A DNA stretch of 64,000 nucleotides from Pseudophaeobacter sp. (GCA_027019165.1 JALUXC010000012.1:124001-188000); one strand, 5' to 3'. Positions 54,993-63,885 are shown, counted from the stretch's first letter. The notes: a model not told the origin generated them from the letters alone. Made by a program: numbers and translations.

Positions 54993-56435
54993 TCAAGCGG
55001 TTTGTTGGTCCTCATCCGAGCAAGTCGTGGTTTTGTTATCCCAGTCGGCGTCACCTGCCAGGGTGGTTGCCGGCCAGCCGCTTTGAGTGATCGCATCTTG
55101 CAGGGCAGCATAGCAGTCGGGATCCAGACCTGCGCCTGCCATCTTGTCCATAATGGCGTAGGCCTCCTCCAGCGGAAGAGCCGCGCGATAGGGGCGGTCG
55201 GCGGTGAGCGCGTCGAATATGTCGGCCACCGCCAGAATGCGCATCTCCAGCGTCAATTGATCCCCTGAAAGGCCGTATGGGTATCCCATGCCATCGGGGC
55301 GCTCGTGATGGGCTACGATCACATCGGCCATCTCGCGAAAGGCGCCGACGCGGCTCAGCACGTCATGGCCCCAGACGGGGTGTTTGCGGATCACCTCCAT
55401 CTCCTCCGGGCTCAGCTTTCCAGGCTTGTCGAGGATGCTGTTGGAAATCCCCAGCTTGCCAATGTCATGCAACAGAGCCGCCCGCGCCATCCAGCGGATC
55501 TGAGCCGGTGGCAGGTCAAGCTGATGACAAATCATCCGGGTGTAGCGCGCGACCCGCTCTGAATGGCCATGGGTAAAGGGGCTTTTGGCATCGATGACCA
55601 GTGCAAAGGCGTGGCTGATCTCATCAAGATAGTCCTCGTCCACCTCTGCGATCTGCAGGGCATGGGCGCTGGAGAATACCTCTTGCTCAAGGCTCGGAGA
55701 TTTCAGCTCAGTGGCGAATCCGGGGCGGCGGATGATCCGGGTAAAGACGGGGATAAGATCAGGGTCGAACCAGATGCCCGAACGGGCTTCCAGCTCGGCT
55801 GCGGCCTCTTCGGCGCCGAAATCCATCACGAAGACATCCGTCACCTGCGCCATCAGGGCGATACGCGACATCAGCGGTATGTGCTCTTGGCGCATGCCAA
55901 GCGGCCGACCGCCTCCATCCCAGTGTTCGTCCAGGGCAGCAATCGCTTCGGCGACCTCTTCGGAAAACCGCATGCGGCGGGCGATTTCGGCGCCGCGACC
56001 ACAGCGGGTCTGGATCAGCTCGACGTTGATGCTCTCCTTTTTGACGATCACATGGCCGAGGCGTTTCAGCCGTGTCAGCGTCGGAGCACCCTTGGCGGTG
56101 GAGCGCATCAGAAAGGGCATGCCTTGGCGGCAGCCATTCACCCGTTTGAAATTCCGTTTGAAGGCAAGATCGTCCATCATGTAGAGCTGGTTGATCCGCG
56201 CAGCATTGGAGCTGCAGCCGGTGTCCTTCATCAGCAGCGTGAAATAGAGATCCTTGCGAGTCTCATGGGGCAGGTTCAGCGCCTCGGCCACCTGCATGCC
56301 GATCCAGGCGCAGCGGATGCAATGCCCCTTGGGCTGGCCTTCAGTCATGTCGAGCGCGTGGCTGAGGGCACCAAGGATCTCTCCAAGGCGCAACTCGGGC
56401 ACAGAGGTGCCGTCAGTTCCAGAGGCATTGATCAT
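54993..56435 (-). CDS. HD-GYP domain protein with a degenerate first HD domain
   Basis: 480 residues. The C-terminal HD-GYP domain is complete: FTHGHSERVARYTRMI, HDIGKLG at 323-329, HPVWGH and HHERPDGMGYP at 376-386, the motifs of cyclic-di-GMP phosphodiesterases. The N-terminal half repeats the pattern in decayed form: GHCIRCAWIG, KDTGCSS where HDIGK should be, and EHWDGGGRP where the HHE...GYP motif should be. That half may be a sensor or partner domain. The start is uncertain: a GTG at 56480 would add 15 residues. The M48 gene follows on the same strand. Confidence 0.82.
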   Translation of the reverse strand: MINASGTDGTSVPELRLGEILGALSHALDMTEGQPKGHCIRCAWIGMQVAEALNLPHETRKDLYFTLLMKDTGCSSNAARINQLYMMDDLAFKRNFKRVNGCRQGMPFLMRSTAKGAPTLTRLKRLGHVIVKKESINVELIQTRCGRGAEIARRMRFSEEVAEAIAALDEHWDGGGRPLGMRQEHIPLMSRIALMAQVTDVFVMDFGAEEAAAELEARSGIWFDPDLIPVFTRIIRRPGFATELKSPSLEQEVFSSAHALQIAEVDEDYLDEISHAFALVIDAKSPFTHGHSERVARYTRMICHQLDLPPAQIRWMARAALLHDIGKLGISNSILDKPGKLSPEEMEVIRKHPVWGHDVLSRVGAFREMADVIVAHHERPDGMGYPYGLSGDQLTLEMRILAVADIFDALTADRPYRAALPLEEAYAIMDKMAGAGLDPDCYAALQDAITQSGWPATTLAGDADWDNKTTTCSDEDQQTA

Positions 56436-56585
56436 AAACTGCGCAGAACTCGTTAGGGACGCTAATTTGGGAGGCGACACTAAATCGGCAGGCTTAATGC
56501 CTGTTTAAGGTCTGCACCCAGCGTAACAGGAATTACTGCAGCTTTTAAGAAATTTGAAAGCAGGCTGTGCGCGGGCCAATCGACG

Positions 56586-57770
56586 TTAGCGCGTCAGCTC
56601 GCGCATGCCTTTTTCAAGCCCGTGCAGGGTCATCGGTACCATATTGTCCTCAAAAATCTCCCGGATCATACCGATGGAATGGGTGTGGTCCCAGTATTTC
56701 TCTGGCACCGGATTGATCCAGAGATTTGATTTCCACTGTTCGCGCGCCCGCTGCAGCCAGACCTGGCCCGCCTCCTGGTTCCAGTGTTCATTGGCGCCGC
56801 CCGGATAGGCGATCTCATAGGGTGACATCGAGGCATCGCCCACAAAGATGCACTTGTAGTCCGGCCCATAGGTGCGCAACACTTCATGGGTGGGCGTCTG
56901 CGCATCCCAGCGGCGACGATTGTCGCGCCAGACACCTTCATAAAGGCAATTGTGGAAATAGTAATACTCAAGATGCTTGAACTCGGAGCGCGCGGCCGAG
57001 AACAGCTCCTCCACCACCTTGATATGGGGGTCCATTGATCCGCCTACATCGAGGAACAGCAGAACCTTCACGGCATTGTGCCGCTCGGGGCGGGTTTTGA
57101 CGTCCAGATAGCCGTGCTCGGCGGTGGCGCGGATGGTATTGTCCAGATCCAGTTCTTCAGCGGCACCCTCGCGCACCCAGCGGCGCAGGCGCTTCAGGGC
57201 CACCTTGATGTTGCGGGTGCCGAGTTCGACGTCGCCGTCCAGATTGCGGAACTCGCGTTTGTCCCAGACCTTGACCGCGCGCTGATGGCGGCTTTCCTTC
57301 TGACCGATGCGCACGCCTTCGGGATTGTAGCCATAAGCCCCAAAGGGGGAGGTGCCCGCGGTGCCGATCCACTTGTTGCCACCCTGATGGCGCCCTTCCT
57401 GTTCCTTCAGGCGCTCTTTCAGGGTTTCCATCAGCTTCTCAAAACCGCCCATGGCCTCGATCTCGGCGCGCTCTTCCTCGGAAAGGTGTTTTTCCGCCAT
57501 CTTGCGCAGCCATTCCTCGGGGATGTCCACGGCCTCAAGCACGGCAGAGGCGGGTAGCGCCTCCAGCCCCTCAAAGGTGGCGGCAAAGGCGCGGTCGAAC
57601 TTGTCGATATTGCGCTCATCCTTCACCATGGCCGATCGCGCCAGATAGTAGAATCCGTCAAGGTCATAGGTGACCAGTCCCCGTTTCATCCCCTCCAGAA
57701 AGGTCAGATATTCCCGTAGCGAGACGGGAACGGAGGCCTTTCGCAGGTTCTCGAAAAAGGGCTGGAACAT
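56586..57770 (-). CDS. VWA domain protein (CoxE-like) of the second MoxR pair
   Basis: 394 residues. The MIDAS loop DVGGSM is at residues 241-246, preceded by a long charged N-terminal part with GTRNIKVALKRLRRWVREGA. An unusual feature is a Trp/Tyr-rich C-terminus (QVWLQRAREQWKSNLWINPV). It belongs to the group of VWA proteins encoded with MoxR ATPases; its partner ATPase is encoded about 1.8 kb upstream on the same strand. The client complex is unknown. The ATG at 57770 follows a GATAGCCG stretch, not a strong ribosome binding site. Confidence 0.83.
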   Translation of the reverse strand: MFQPFFENLRKASVPVSLREYLTFLEGMKRGLVTYDLDGFYYLARSAMVKDERNIDKFDRAFAATFEGLEALPASAVLEAVDIPEEWLRKMAEKHLSEEERAEIEAMGGFEKLMETLKERLKEQEGRHQGGNKWIGTAGTSPFGAYGYNPEGVRIGQKESRHQRAVKVWDKREFRNLDGDVELGTRNIKVALKRLRRWVREGAAEELDLDNTIRATAEHGYLDVKTRPERHNAVKVLLFLDVGGSMDPHIKVVEELFSAARSEFKHLEYYYFHNCLYEGVWRDNRRRWDAQTPTHEVLRTYGPDYKCIFVGDASMSPYEIAYPGGANEHWNQEAGQVWLQRAREQWKSNLWINPVPEKYWDHTHSIGMIREIFEDNMVPMTLHGLEKGMRELTR

Positions 57771-57792
57771 CGGCTATCTGTCCTTCTTGCGG

Positions 57793-57960
57793 TTACACCG
57801 CCATCCTGTGGATGATCAGGGTGGCGAGCATCCCCACAATACCAAAGGCGATGGCATAGACAGCGCCATATTGCAGCATATCGGCCAGATTGCCGTTACG
57901 TTTCCGGGCTGTCAGCGCGCCGATGGTTGCACCCAGTAGCAAAGCAGCGATTACGATCAT
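57793..57960 (-). CDS. Small two-helix membrane protein
   Basis: 55 residues. MIVIAALLLGATIGALTARK and YGAVYAIAFGIVGMLATLII are two membrane helices joined by a short charged loop (KRNGNLADMLQ). The ATG at 57960 follows AGGCGGACAAC. A longer in-frame start would overlap the DUF2927 gene. Conserved small proteins of this kind occur beside apolipoprotein- or carbohydrate-related genes in roseobacters, but I cannot name a function. Confidence 0.6.
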   Translation of the reverse strand: MIVIAALLLGATIGALTARKRNGNLADMLQYGAVYAIAFGIVGMLATLIIHRMAV

Positions 57961-58033
57961 ATGTTGTCCGCCTGTCTCATTCTGTTTCCGGCTCCCGCCG
58001 CCATTGCTCCCAAACCGCGCTTGGGCGGCGTGG

Positions 58034-59428
58034 TCAGTTGACCTTTGGCCTGAGGCTGGCCACTTCTTGCAATTTGGCGCGCACGGCCCAATCCGGGCCG
58101 AACCCGTAGCGCGCCCATCCAAGGCTGTCCAGCCTGACCGCGGCGGCGGCGTCGAATTGCCCCGCAAGGTCTAGCGCTTCGGCTTTCATCATCAAGGCCG
58201 TCGCAAGAAGCGCCGCGTTTTCATGGCGCGTTGCAACGGCGGGTACCGGGCCCAGCAGATCAAGAGCGGTTTCAGGCTGGCCCCGGGCGATGGCATCGGC
58301 GGCCATCCGTGGGCGCAGCCGCGCGCGGTGCAGTTCCGTGCCGGGCTGGCTGCGCAGAACCTCCATCGCGGATGAAAACAGAGCCAGGGCGCCTTTTGGA
58401 TCGTCGGATTGGATCAGGCGACCCAGCACATAATAGGCCTGGGCGTTCCGGTGGTCGCGCCATCCGCTCCCGCGGGCGATGTCTACAGCCGTTTTCGCAG
58501 CAATACGTCTCTGTGACAGACGTGTGCCGGGGCCAAGCGCGGTTTCGATGGCATCAATCCAGGCGCGGGGCGTGCGGGCCAGGGGGCGTGGGGCCACGCG
58601 CTGACCGGCAGGATTGAGCCTGGCAAGGATGCCGGGCAGCCGGTCGGCAACCTCGGCGCGGGTCATGCCGGTGTGCAGTTCGGGCGCATAGGTCGCGCGC
58701 AGGATCAGCATGTCGAACCCGGTCAGCACGGTATGCACATTGTCGTCGTTAAACACGGAATCCGGCAGGCGGTAGAGATCGTTCAAGGGGCCGATGGCCT
58801 GCGCCAGTTCTTCGTGCAGACAGTCACGGGCCTCTTGCGGGCTGACATCGTTGGGCAGGAAAATCGCCAGTTTCTCGCGGCTGCGCAATTGGGTCCAATC
58901 GGTGTCAGGGCTGCGGCGTTTGCGCCGGAACTCCGCCAGAGATGCAACATTCGGCACCACGAAACAGGCGGCCTTGGGCAGCGTTCTGCGGATTGCCTTG
59001 CGCGAAACGGTCTCGATGGTGATCCGGGCCGCGTCGCCATCGGTCAGCGAAATATCAAGGCCGGCTTCACTGCGCAGGCGAGACATCAGGCGGCGCAGGT
59101 CCTGACGCATGCCGGGGGTTGATGTGCCGGTCAGACGCAGCGTTATCGGGCCTTCGAAGCGGGTAAAGACGGGCAGAGTGCCGCCGCCTTCGAGGTTGAA
59201 GTGCAGGTCCAGGAAGTCGCGCACCATGTCGCTGTTGGCGCGGCGCGGCGGCTCTGGGCTGGAGGTCGCAAAGGCCTTGGCCGGGGGCAGGGTGCTCTCG
59301 GCGATGGCCGCCCGGCTTGGCTGGGAGCCATCAAGGCCAGCGGTGCAGCCCACAAGCGCTGTCATGCTGAAGGCCGCTATGACCCGTTGCAGCGACCGGA
59401 GCGGGAAACGGGGCGCAGATATGGTCAA
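58034..59428 (-). CDS. DUF2927 lipoprotein
   Basis: 464 residues. The N-terminus ends in the lipobox ALVGC, so it should be lipidated and periplasmic. The DUF2927 core (PF11150) is clear: DVSPQEARDCLHEELAQAIG, PLNDLYRLPDSVFNDDNVHTVLTGFDMLILR. The C-terminal third looks like tetratricopeptide-like helices (AQAYYVLGRLIQSDDPKGAL and similar). The TTG at 59428 follows GGAGA at eight bases, and the signal needs this start. It lies between the two halves of the second MoxR/VWA pair, which suggests a link to their client. Confidence 0.8.
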   Translation of the reverse strand: MTISAPRFPLRSLQRVIAAFSMTALVGCTAGLDGSQPSRAAIAESTLPPAKAFATSSPEPPRRANSDMVRDFLDLHFNLEGGGTLPVFTRFEGPITLRLTGTSTPGMRQDLRRLMSRLRSEAGLDISLTDGDAARITIETVSRKAIRRTLPKAACFVVPNVASLAEFRRKRRSPDTDWTQLRSREKLAIFLPNDVSPQEARDCLHEELAQAIGPLNDLYRLPDSVFNDDNVHTVLTGFDMLILRATYAPELHTGMTRAEVADRLPGILARLNPAGQRVAPRPLARTPRAWIDAIETALGPGTRLSQRRIAAKTAVDIARGSGWRDHRNAQAYYVLGRLIQSDDPKGALALFSSAMEVLRSQPGTELHRARLRPRMAADAIARGQPETALDLLGPVPAVATRHENAALLATALMMKAEALDLAGQFDAAAAVRLDSLGWARYGFGPDWAVRAKLQEVASLRPKVN

Positions 59429-59598
59429 GAAGGGCGATCTCCGGCAGGGCTTATACGGGCAGGGTTGGTGCAAACGGGTCGCCGCCCAAGGCAGGCAGCG
59501 ACCCGGCAAAGATAGTGGATTGCCGCAGGATGTAAACGTGAGCGGCGTCAGAGGGGCTTGGCTGCTCCTTCGTGCAGCGCGCCACCCCCTGCCTGATA

Positions 59599-60441
59599 TC
59601 AGCCGCGCCGCCCGCGCGCCATGAAGGCAAGGCGCTCGAACAGATGTACATCCTGCTCGTTCTTCAAAAGCGCGCCATGCAGCTTCGGCAGCGCATCGGC
59701 ACCGTCGCGGGCAAGATCCTCGGGCGTGAGATCTTCGGCCAAGAGCAGTTTCAGCCAGTCGATGACTTCCGAGGTCGAGGGCTTCTTCTTCAGGCCCGCG
59801 GTGTCGCGGATCTCGTAGAACTGGGTCAGCGCGGCGGTCAGCAGGCTTTCCTTGATGCCGGGGTGATGCACCTCGACGATCTTCTTCATTGTCTCTGCAT
59901 CGGGGAAGCGGATGTAGTGGAAGAAACAGCGGCGCAAAAAGGCGTCCGGCAGTTCCTTTTCGTTGTTGGAGGTGATGATCATGATCGGGCGTTGCTTGGC
60001 GCGGATCGTCTCGCCGGTCTCGTAGACGTGGAACTCCATCTTATCGAGCTCCTGCAACAGGTCGTTCGGGAATTCGATGTCGGCCTTGTCGATCTCGTCA
60101 ATCAGCAGCACGACTTTCTCGTCGGCCTCAAACGCCTCCCAAAGCTTGCCCTTCTTGATGTAGTTCCTGACGTCATGCACGCGCTCATCACCCAGCTGAC
60201 TGTCACGGAGCCGACTGACCGCGTCGTATTCGTAGAGACCTTGCTGCGCACGGGTGGTGGATTTGACGTTCCATTCGATCATGCGCAGGCCCAGGGCGTC
60301 TGCCACCTGTTTGGCCAGTTCGGTCTTGCCGGTGCCGGGTTCACCCTTGACCAGAAGCGGGCGTTCCAGCGTCACGGCGGCATTGACCGCGACCTTCAGA
60401 TCATCTGTTGCAACATAGTCCTTGGTGCCCTGAAACTGCAT
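59599..60441 (-). CDS. MoxR-type AAA+ ATPase of the second MoxR/VWA pair
   Basis: 280 residues. Walker A GEPGTGKT is at residues 33-40, Walker B LLIDEIDKAD and sensor 1 IITSNNEKELPDAF follow, with a second-region C-terminal lid. It is distinct from the cox-linked ATPase at 5.3 kb (much closer to the KLWEAFEADEKVVLLIDEIDKADIEFPNDLLQEL type seen in many roseobacters). Its VWA partner lies downstream on the same strand. The start at 60441 is set by the conserved MQFQGTKDYVATDDLKVAVN. Confidence 0.9.
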   Translation of the reverse strand: MQFQGTKDYVATDDLKVAVNAAVTLERPLLVKGEPGTGKTELAKQVADALGLRMIEWNVKSTTRAQQGLYEYDAVSRLRDSQLGDERVHDVRNYIKKGKLWEAFEADEKVVLLIDEIDKADIEFPNDLLQELDKMEFHVYETGETIRAKQRPIMIITSNNEKELPDAFLRRCFFHYIRFPDAETMKKIVEVHHPGIKESLLTAALTQFYEIRDTAGLKKKPSTSEVIDWLKLLLAEDLTPEDLARDGADALPKLHGALLKNEQDVHLFERLAFMARGRRG

Positions 60442-60639
60442 GTCCGTCCTGCATCCCTTGTTGATCCGTTTGCGCCTGACCTTCAGGCCTTGGGCGATTA
60501 GAGAGCTTTTAACCCGCGCCGTTTACTATTGTGTAGTGACAATCTGTGCGGCAGGCGATAAACGCTGCGGCATGGGGAGCCGCAGTGCTTGGAAACAATT
60601 GAAGAGACCAGCATTATGGGCCAGACCGAAGGAGCCGAA

Positions 60640-61062
60640 ATGAAGCAAGAAATGTTTCTGCCGGAAGACTATCGTCCGGCCGAAGACGAGCCTTTCATGA
60701 ATGAAAGGCAGGCCGAGTATTTCCGTCGCAAGCTGCTGAACTGGAAGCAGGAACTCCTGGCAGAGAGCCGCGACACAATCGAAGGATTGCAGGACAACAC
60801 CCGAAACATTCCCGACGTTGCCGACCGCGCCAGCGAAGAAACGGACCGCGCCCTTGAGCTGCGCACCCGTGACCGTCAGCGCAAACTGGTTGCCAAGATT
60901 GATGCCGCGATCCGCCGCATCGACGAAGGTGAATACGGCTACTGTGAAGTGACCGGAGAGCCGATTTCGCTCAAGCGCCTCGATGCGCGCCCGATCGCGA
61001 CCATGAGCCTCGAGGCTCAGGAACGTCACGAACGCCGCGAAAAGGTCCACCGCGACGACTGA
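60640..61062 (+). CDS. dksA: DksA-like RNA polymerase regulator without the zinc-finger cysteines
   Basis: 140 residues. The coiled-coil tip keeps the active DxxDxA pattern, Asp59, Asp62 and Ala64 in DVADRASEETDR, and the C-terminal finger reads GYCEVTGEPISLKRLDARPIA. Only Cys102 of the usual four zinc ligands remains; Thr105 and later residues replace the rest. In Rhodobacter, a similar one-cysteine DksA is functional, so the protein is likely active and responds to ppGpp without zinc. The ATG at 60640 follows GAAGGAG; two earlier in-frame starts give unconserved extensions. Confidence 0.9.
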   Translation: MKQEMFLPEDYRPAEDEPFMNERQAEYFRRKLLNWKQELLAESRDTIEGLQDNTRNIPDVADRASEETDRALELRTRDRQRKLVAKIDAAIRRIDEGEYGYCEVTGEPISLKRLDARPIATMSLEAQERHERREKVHRDD

Positions 61063-61090
61063 TCGCGAGAAGGATCCGGAAAAGATCGAC

Positions 61091-61118
61091 GTCGGGGCCT
61101 GTGGCTCCGGCGTTTTTC
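61091..61118 (+). terminator. Terminator of dksA
   Basis: CGTCGGGGCC and GGCTCCGGCG form a 10-bp stem (two G-T pairs) with a TGT loop, followed by TTTTT. Confidence 0.75.
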
Positions 61119-61157
61119 GTTTAAGGGAAACGCCAAGCGGAGAATCTGCAGGCTGTC

Positions 61158-62327
61158 ATGAGACTCAAAGACAAGACCATCACCATCATAGGCGCCGGAA
61201 TCGGTGGTCTTACGGCTGCGATCGCGCTGCGCAGACAGGGCGCCAATGTGACGGTGCTTGAGCAGGCTGAGGCGATTTCCGAGGTTGGCGCAGGTCTGCA
61301 GATCACCCCCAACGGGCTGGCGGTTCTGAAAGCGCTGGATCTGGCCGAGGATCTGGCCTGGTGTTCCCAGCGCGCGCGCGCCGTGGTTCTGCGCAGCCAC
61401 ACCCGCAGCGAAGAAGTGCTGCGCCTCGATCTGGAGCAATATGCCGCCGATCTGCGCTACTATTTCGTGCACCGCTCTGACCTTATCGGGATCCTCGCCG
61501 ATGCGGCTCGGCGCGCAGGCGTCAAGGTGCGGCTTCTGCAAAAGGTCGAACGGATTGAGACAGGCGCGCAGCCCAAGGTGCATCTGGCCAATGGCGCGCG
61601 CTGTGGCGGCGATCTTGTGGTCGGGGCGGACGGGCTGCATTCCCGCCTGCGCGCGGCGCTCAATGACAGCTCAGAGCCGTTTTTCACCGGGCAGGTGGCC
61701 TGGCGCGCCGTGGTGCCCAATACGGTTGGGCTGGGTCCTGAGGCGCAGGTTTTCATGGGACCGGGGCGGCATCTGGTGGCCTATCCGATGCGCGATGGAT
61801 CCATCGTCAATCTGGTTGCGGCGCAAGAGCGCAAGGAATGGGCCGGGGAGGGCTGGAACCACAAGGATGACCCGGAAAACCTGCGCCGCGCCTTTGCAGG
61901 TTTTGGCGGTAAGGCAGGGGATCTTTTGCGGGCGGTCGATGATGTGGCGCTTTGGGGGCTGTTCCGGCATGAGGTCGCGCAAAACTGGCAAGGGGAGGCT
62001 TTGGCCCTGTTGGGCGATGCGGCGCACCCGACCTTGCCTTTCATGGCGCAGGGCGCGAATCTTGCTCTTGAGGATGCCTGGACACTCTCGTCCAGCCTGG
62101 CAGAGGCGCCGGACATGACGATGGGTCTGACACTATATCAAAATCGGCGACGCGAGCGGGCCCAAAAGGTGGTTGCCGCCGCGAGCAGCAATGCCTGGAA
62201 GTATCATCTGCGCCCGCCCTTCAACTGGCCCGCCCATCAGATCCTGAAGCTGGCAGGCCATTTTGCGCCGGGCCGTATGGTCGGGCAGTTCGATTGGATC
62301 TACCGCCACGATGTGACGGCTGGCTAG
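61158..62327 (+). CDS. FAD-dependent aromatic monooxygenase (UbiH/salicylate hydroxylase-like)
   Basis: 389 residues. The FAD fold starts ITIIGAGIGGLTAAIALRRQG, VVGADGLHSRLR is the DG motif, and LLGDAAHPTLPFMAQGANLALEDA is the GD motif that closes the flavin site. The family hydroxylates an aromatic ring using NAD(P)H and O2. The middle part has a short substrate domain with RYYFVHRSDLIGIL. A single gene, so the substrate cannot be inferred. It starts 39 bases after the dksA terminator. Confidence 0.85.
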   Translation: MRLKDKTITIIGAGIGGLTAAIALRRQGANVTVLEQAEAISEVGAGLQITPNGLAVLKALDLAEDLAWCSQRARAVVLRSHTRSEEVLRLDLEQYAADLRYYFVHRSDLIGILADAARRAGVKVRLLQKVERIETGAQPKVHLANGARCGGDLVVGADGLHSRLRAALNDSSEPFFTGQVAWRAVVPNTVGLGPEAQVFMGPGRHLVAYPMRDGSIVNLVAAQERKEWAGEGWNHKDDPENLRRAFAGFGGKAGDLLRAVDDVALWGLFRHEVAQNWQGEALALLGDAAHPTLPFMAQGANLALEDAWTLSSSLAEAPDMTMGLTLYQNRRRERAQKVVAAASSNAWKYHLRPPFNWPAHQILKLAGHFAPGRMVGQFDWIYRHDVTAG

Positions 62328-62334
62328 GCGCGGC

Positions 62335-63141
62335 TCACAGATCCAGTTCAACCCAGACCGGCACATGGTCCGAGGGTTTTTCCCGCCCGCGCACGTCCTT
62401 GTCGATCTGACAGTCGAGCAGCAGATCGGCTGCCTGTGGTGTCAGCAGGAAATGGTCGATACGGATGCCATCGTCGCGGTTCCAGGCGCCCGCCTGATAG
62501 TCCCAGAAGGAATAATGCCCCGGCCCATGGTGGCGTGCACGAAAGGCTTCGGTGAACCCGAGGTTCACGATCCGCTGAAAGGCGGCGCGGCTTTCGGGGC
62601 GGTGTAGAGCGTCTTCGATCCAGGCCTCGGGGCGTTTGGCGTCTTCGGGCTGGGGGATGATGTTGTAATCGCCTGCCATCAAGGCGGGCATTTCCTCAGC
62701 CAGCAGATCCTTGGCCCGGTTACGCAGCCGCTCCATCCAGGCGAGCTTGTAAGCATATTTGCCGCCAGGGATCGGTGCGCCGCTTTCATCCAACTCGACC
62801 GGGTTGCCATTTGGCAGATAAAGCCCGCAGATGCGGATCGCCTGCTTACCCACCACGGTGGCCTCGATCCAGCGGGCCTGTTCATCGCTGTCATCACCGG
62901 GCAGGCCGCGTGTCACGTCCTCCAGCGGTAGCTTTGACAGGATCGCCACTCCGTTGAAGCTTTTCTGTCCGTGGGTTTCCACATTGTAGCCGCGCTCTTC
63001 GAAAATCTCGCGGGGGAAAGCCTCGTCCACCGACTTGATCTCCTGCAGCACAGCCACATCCGGCTGCGCCTCGTCGAGCCAGTCGGGCAGCGCCTTGGCG
63101 CGGGCCTTGATGCCGTTGATGTTGAACGTGGCGATTTTCAT
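62335..63141 (-). CDS. xthA: Exonuclease III
   Basis: 268 residues. The family opening MKIATFNINGIKARAKALPDW, then VLQEIKSVDEAFP with the metal-binding Glu, GDYNIIPQPEDAK, the YSFWDYQAGAWNRDDGIRIDHFL active-site region and the terminal SDHVPVWVEL catalytic His are all present. It cuts at abasic sites and removes 3' blocks during base excision repair. The start at 63141 is set by this motif; a longer frame adds 17 residues. The stop faces the monooxygenase gene. Confidence 0.93.
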   Translation of the reverse strand: MKIATFNINGIKARAKALPDWLDEAQPDVAVLQEIKSVDEAFPREIFEERGYNVETHGQKSFNGVAILSKLPLEDVTRGLPGDDSDEQARWIEATVVGKQAIRICGLYLPNGNPVELDESGAPIPGGKYAYKLAWMERLRNRAKDLLAEEMPALMAGDYNIIPQPEDAKRPEAWIEDALHRPESRAAFQRIVNLGFTEAFRARHHGPGHYSFWDYQAGAWNRDDGIRIDHFLLTPQAADLLLDCQIDKDVRGREKPSDHVPVWVELDL

Positions 63142-63525
63142 GTCCGGTCTCCGGTATTGGCTGGCCTGCTGGCGTGGTGTTCTGGCGTTCATGTTCTATC
63201 TCTCAACCGAGCTCTCAGGACAAGAGCAGCTCGCCGGGATGGGAAACGATTCGGGTTCGAAATCCGGGCTTTTAGGATCGTTTTGCGTCTTTGTGGATAT
63301 CTACCTTGAGTTGAGGTGATTGCCTGTGCAATACTGCGCGTGTGGATAACCGTGCGAACAAGGTGTGTATGGGTTTAAATCACTGAAATATAACAAAATT
63401 ATGTGGAAAGAAGTTCATGTTGCGAGTGCGAAAAAAGCAACCTGAAATTGCAGTTTCTTGTTTTCGTGTCCGGTTCTGCCGTGCCAGCGTTTTGGGGCAA
63501 TCAAGCAAAAACGTTGGAGGGTTCC
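63142..63525. other. AT-richer leader upstream of the FSSGSAP gene
   Basis: About 380 bp. Part of it is AT-rich (around 63371-63410, ttaaatcactgaaatataacaaaattatg) and must hold the promoter of the FSSGSAP gene. I could not settle on a -35/-10 pair. Frames here lack good ribosome binding sites. Confidence 0.55.
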
Positions 63526-63885
63526 ATGACTGCATTGCTCAAGAAAAATTTCACGTCTTCCACTTCGGCCCATGCCGAGATCGCCGCATCTGCCGACCTG
63601 TTTGGCGGGCAGGGCGTCGAGATGTTCTCCTCTGGGTCCGCGCCGACCTGCGACCTTCTGGGCGGCGGCGGGGCCGAGATGTTCAGCTCCGGCTCTGCCC
63701 CCCGCAGCGCCGACACCGCATCAGGAGAGGCTGTTTCGCTGTTCTCTTCGGGCTCCGCGCCCGTGGCAGCTGGCTGCCAGTCGAGCGGCGTTCTGACAGA
63801 GCTGTTCTCTTCCGGCTCGGCGCCGCGTGCCGAGGCGCGCCGCGAGCAGGGCGAGGCGACCGGCCTGTTCTCCTCGGGCAGCTAA
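63526..63885 (+). CDS. Small protein with five FSSGSAP repeats (possible multi-core precursor peptide)
   Basis: 119 residues, mostly repeats. The N-terminal 33 residues (MTALLKKNFTSSTSAHAEIA and so on) resemble a leader. FSSGSAP then starts at residues 34, 53, 73 and 94, and a last FSSGS at 115 ends the protein; spacing is 19-21 residues. Before each repeat comes L or M after a Gly-rich linker (DLFGGQGVEM, DLLGGGGAEM, GEAVSL, GVLTEL, GEATGL). Serine codons change between copies, including AGC against TCN, while the peptide stays the same, so selection acts on the peptide. The ATG at 63526 follows TGGAGGG. I know no function; no signal peptide or membrane helix is seen. Confidence 0.72.
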   Translation: MTALLKKNFTSSTSAHAEIAASADLFGGQGVEMFSSGSAPTCDLLGGGGAEMFSSGSAPRSADTASGEAVSLFSSGSAPVAAGCQSSGVLTELFSSGSAPRAEARREQGEATGLFSSGS

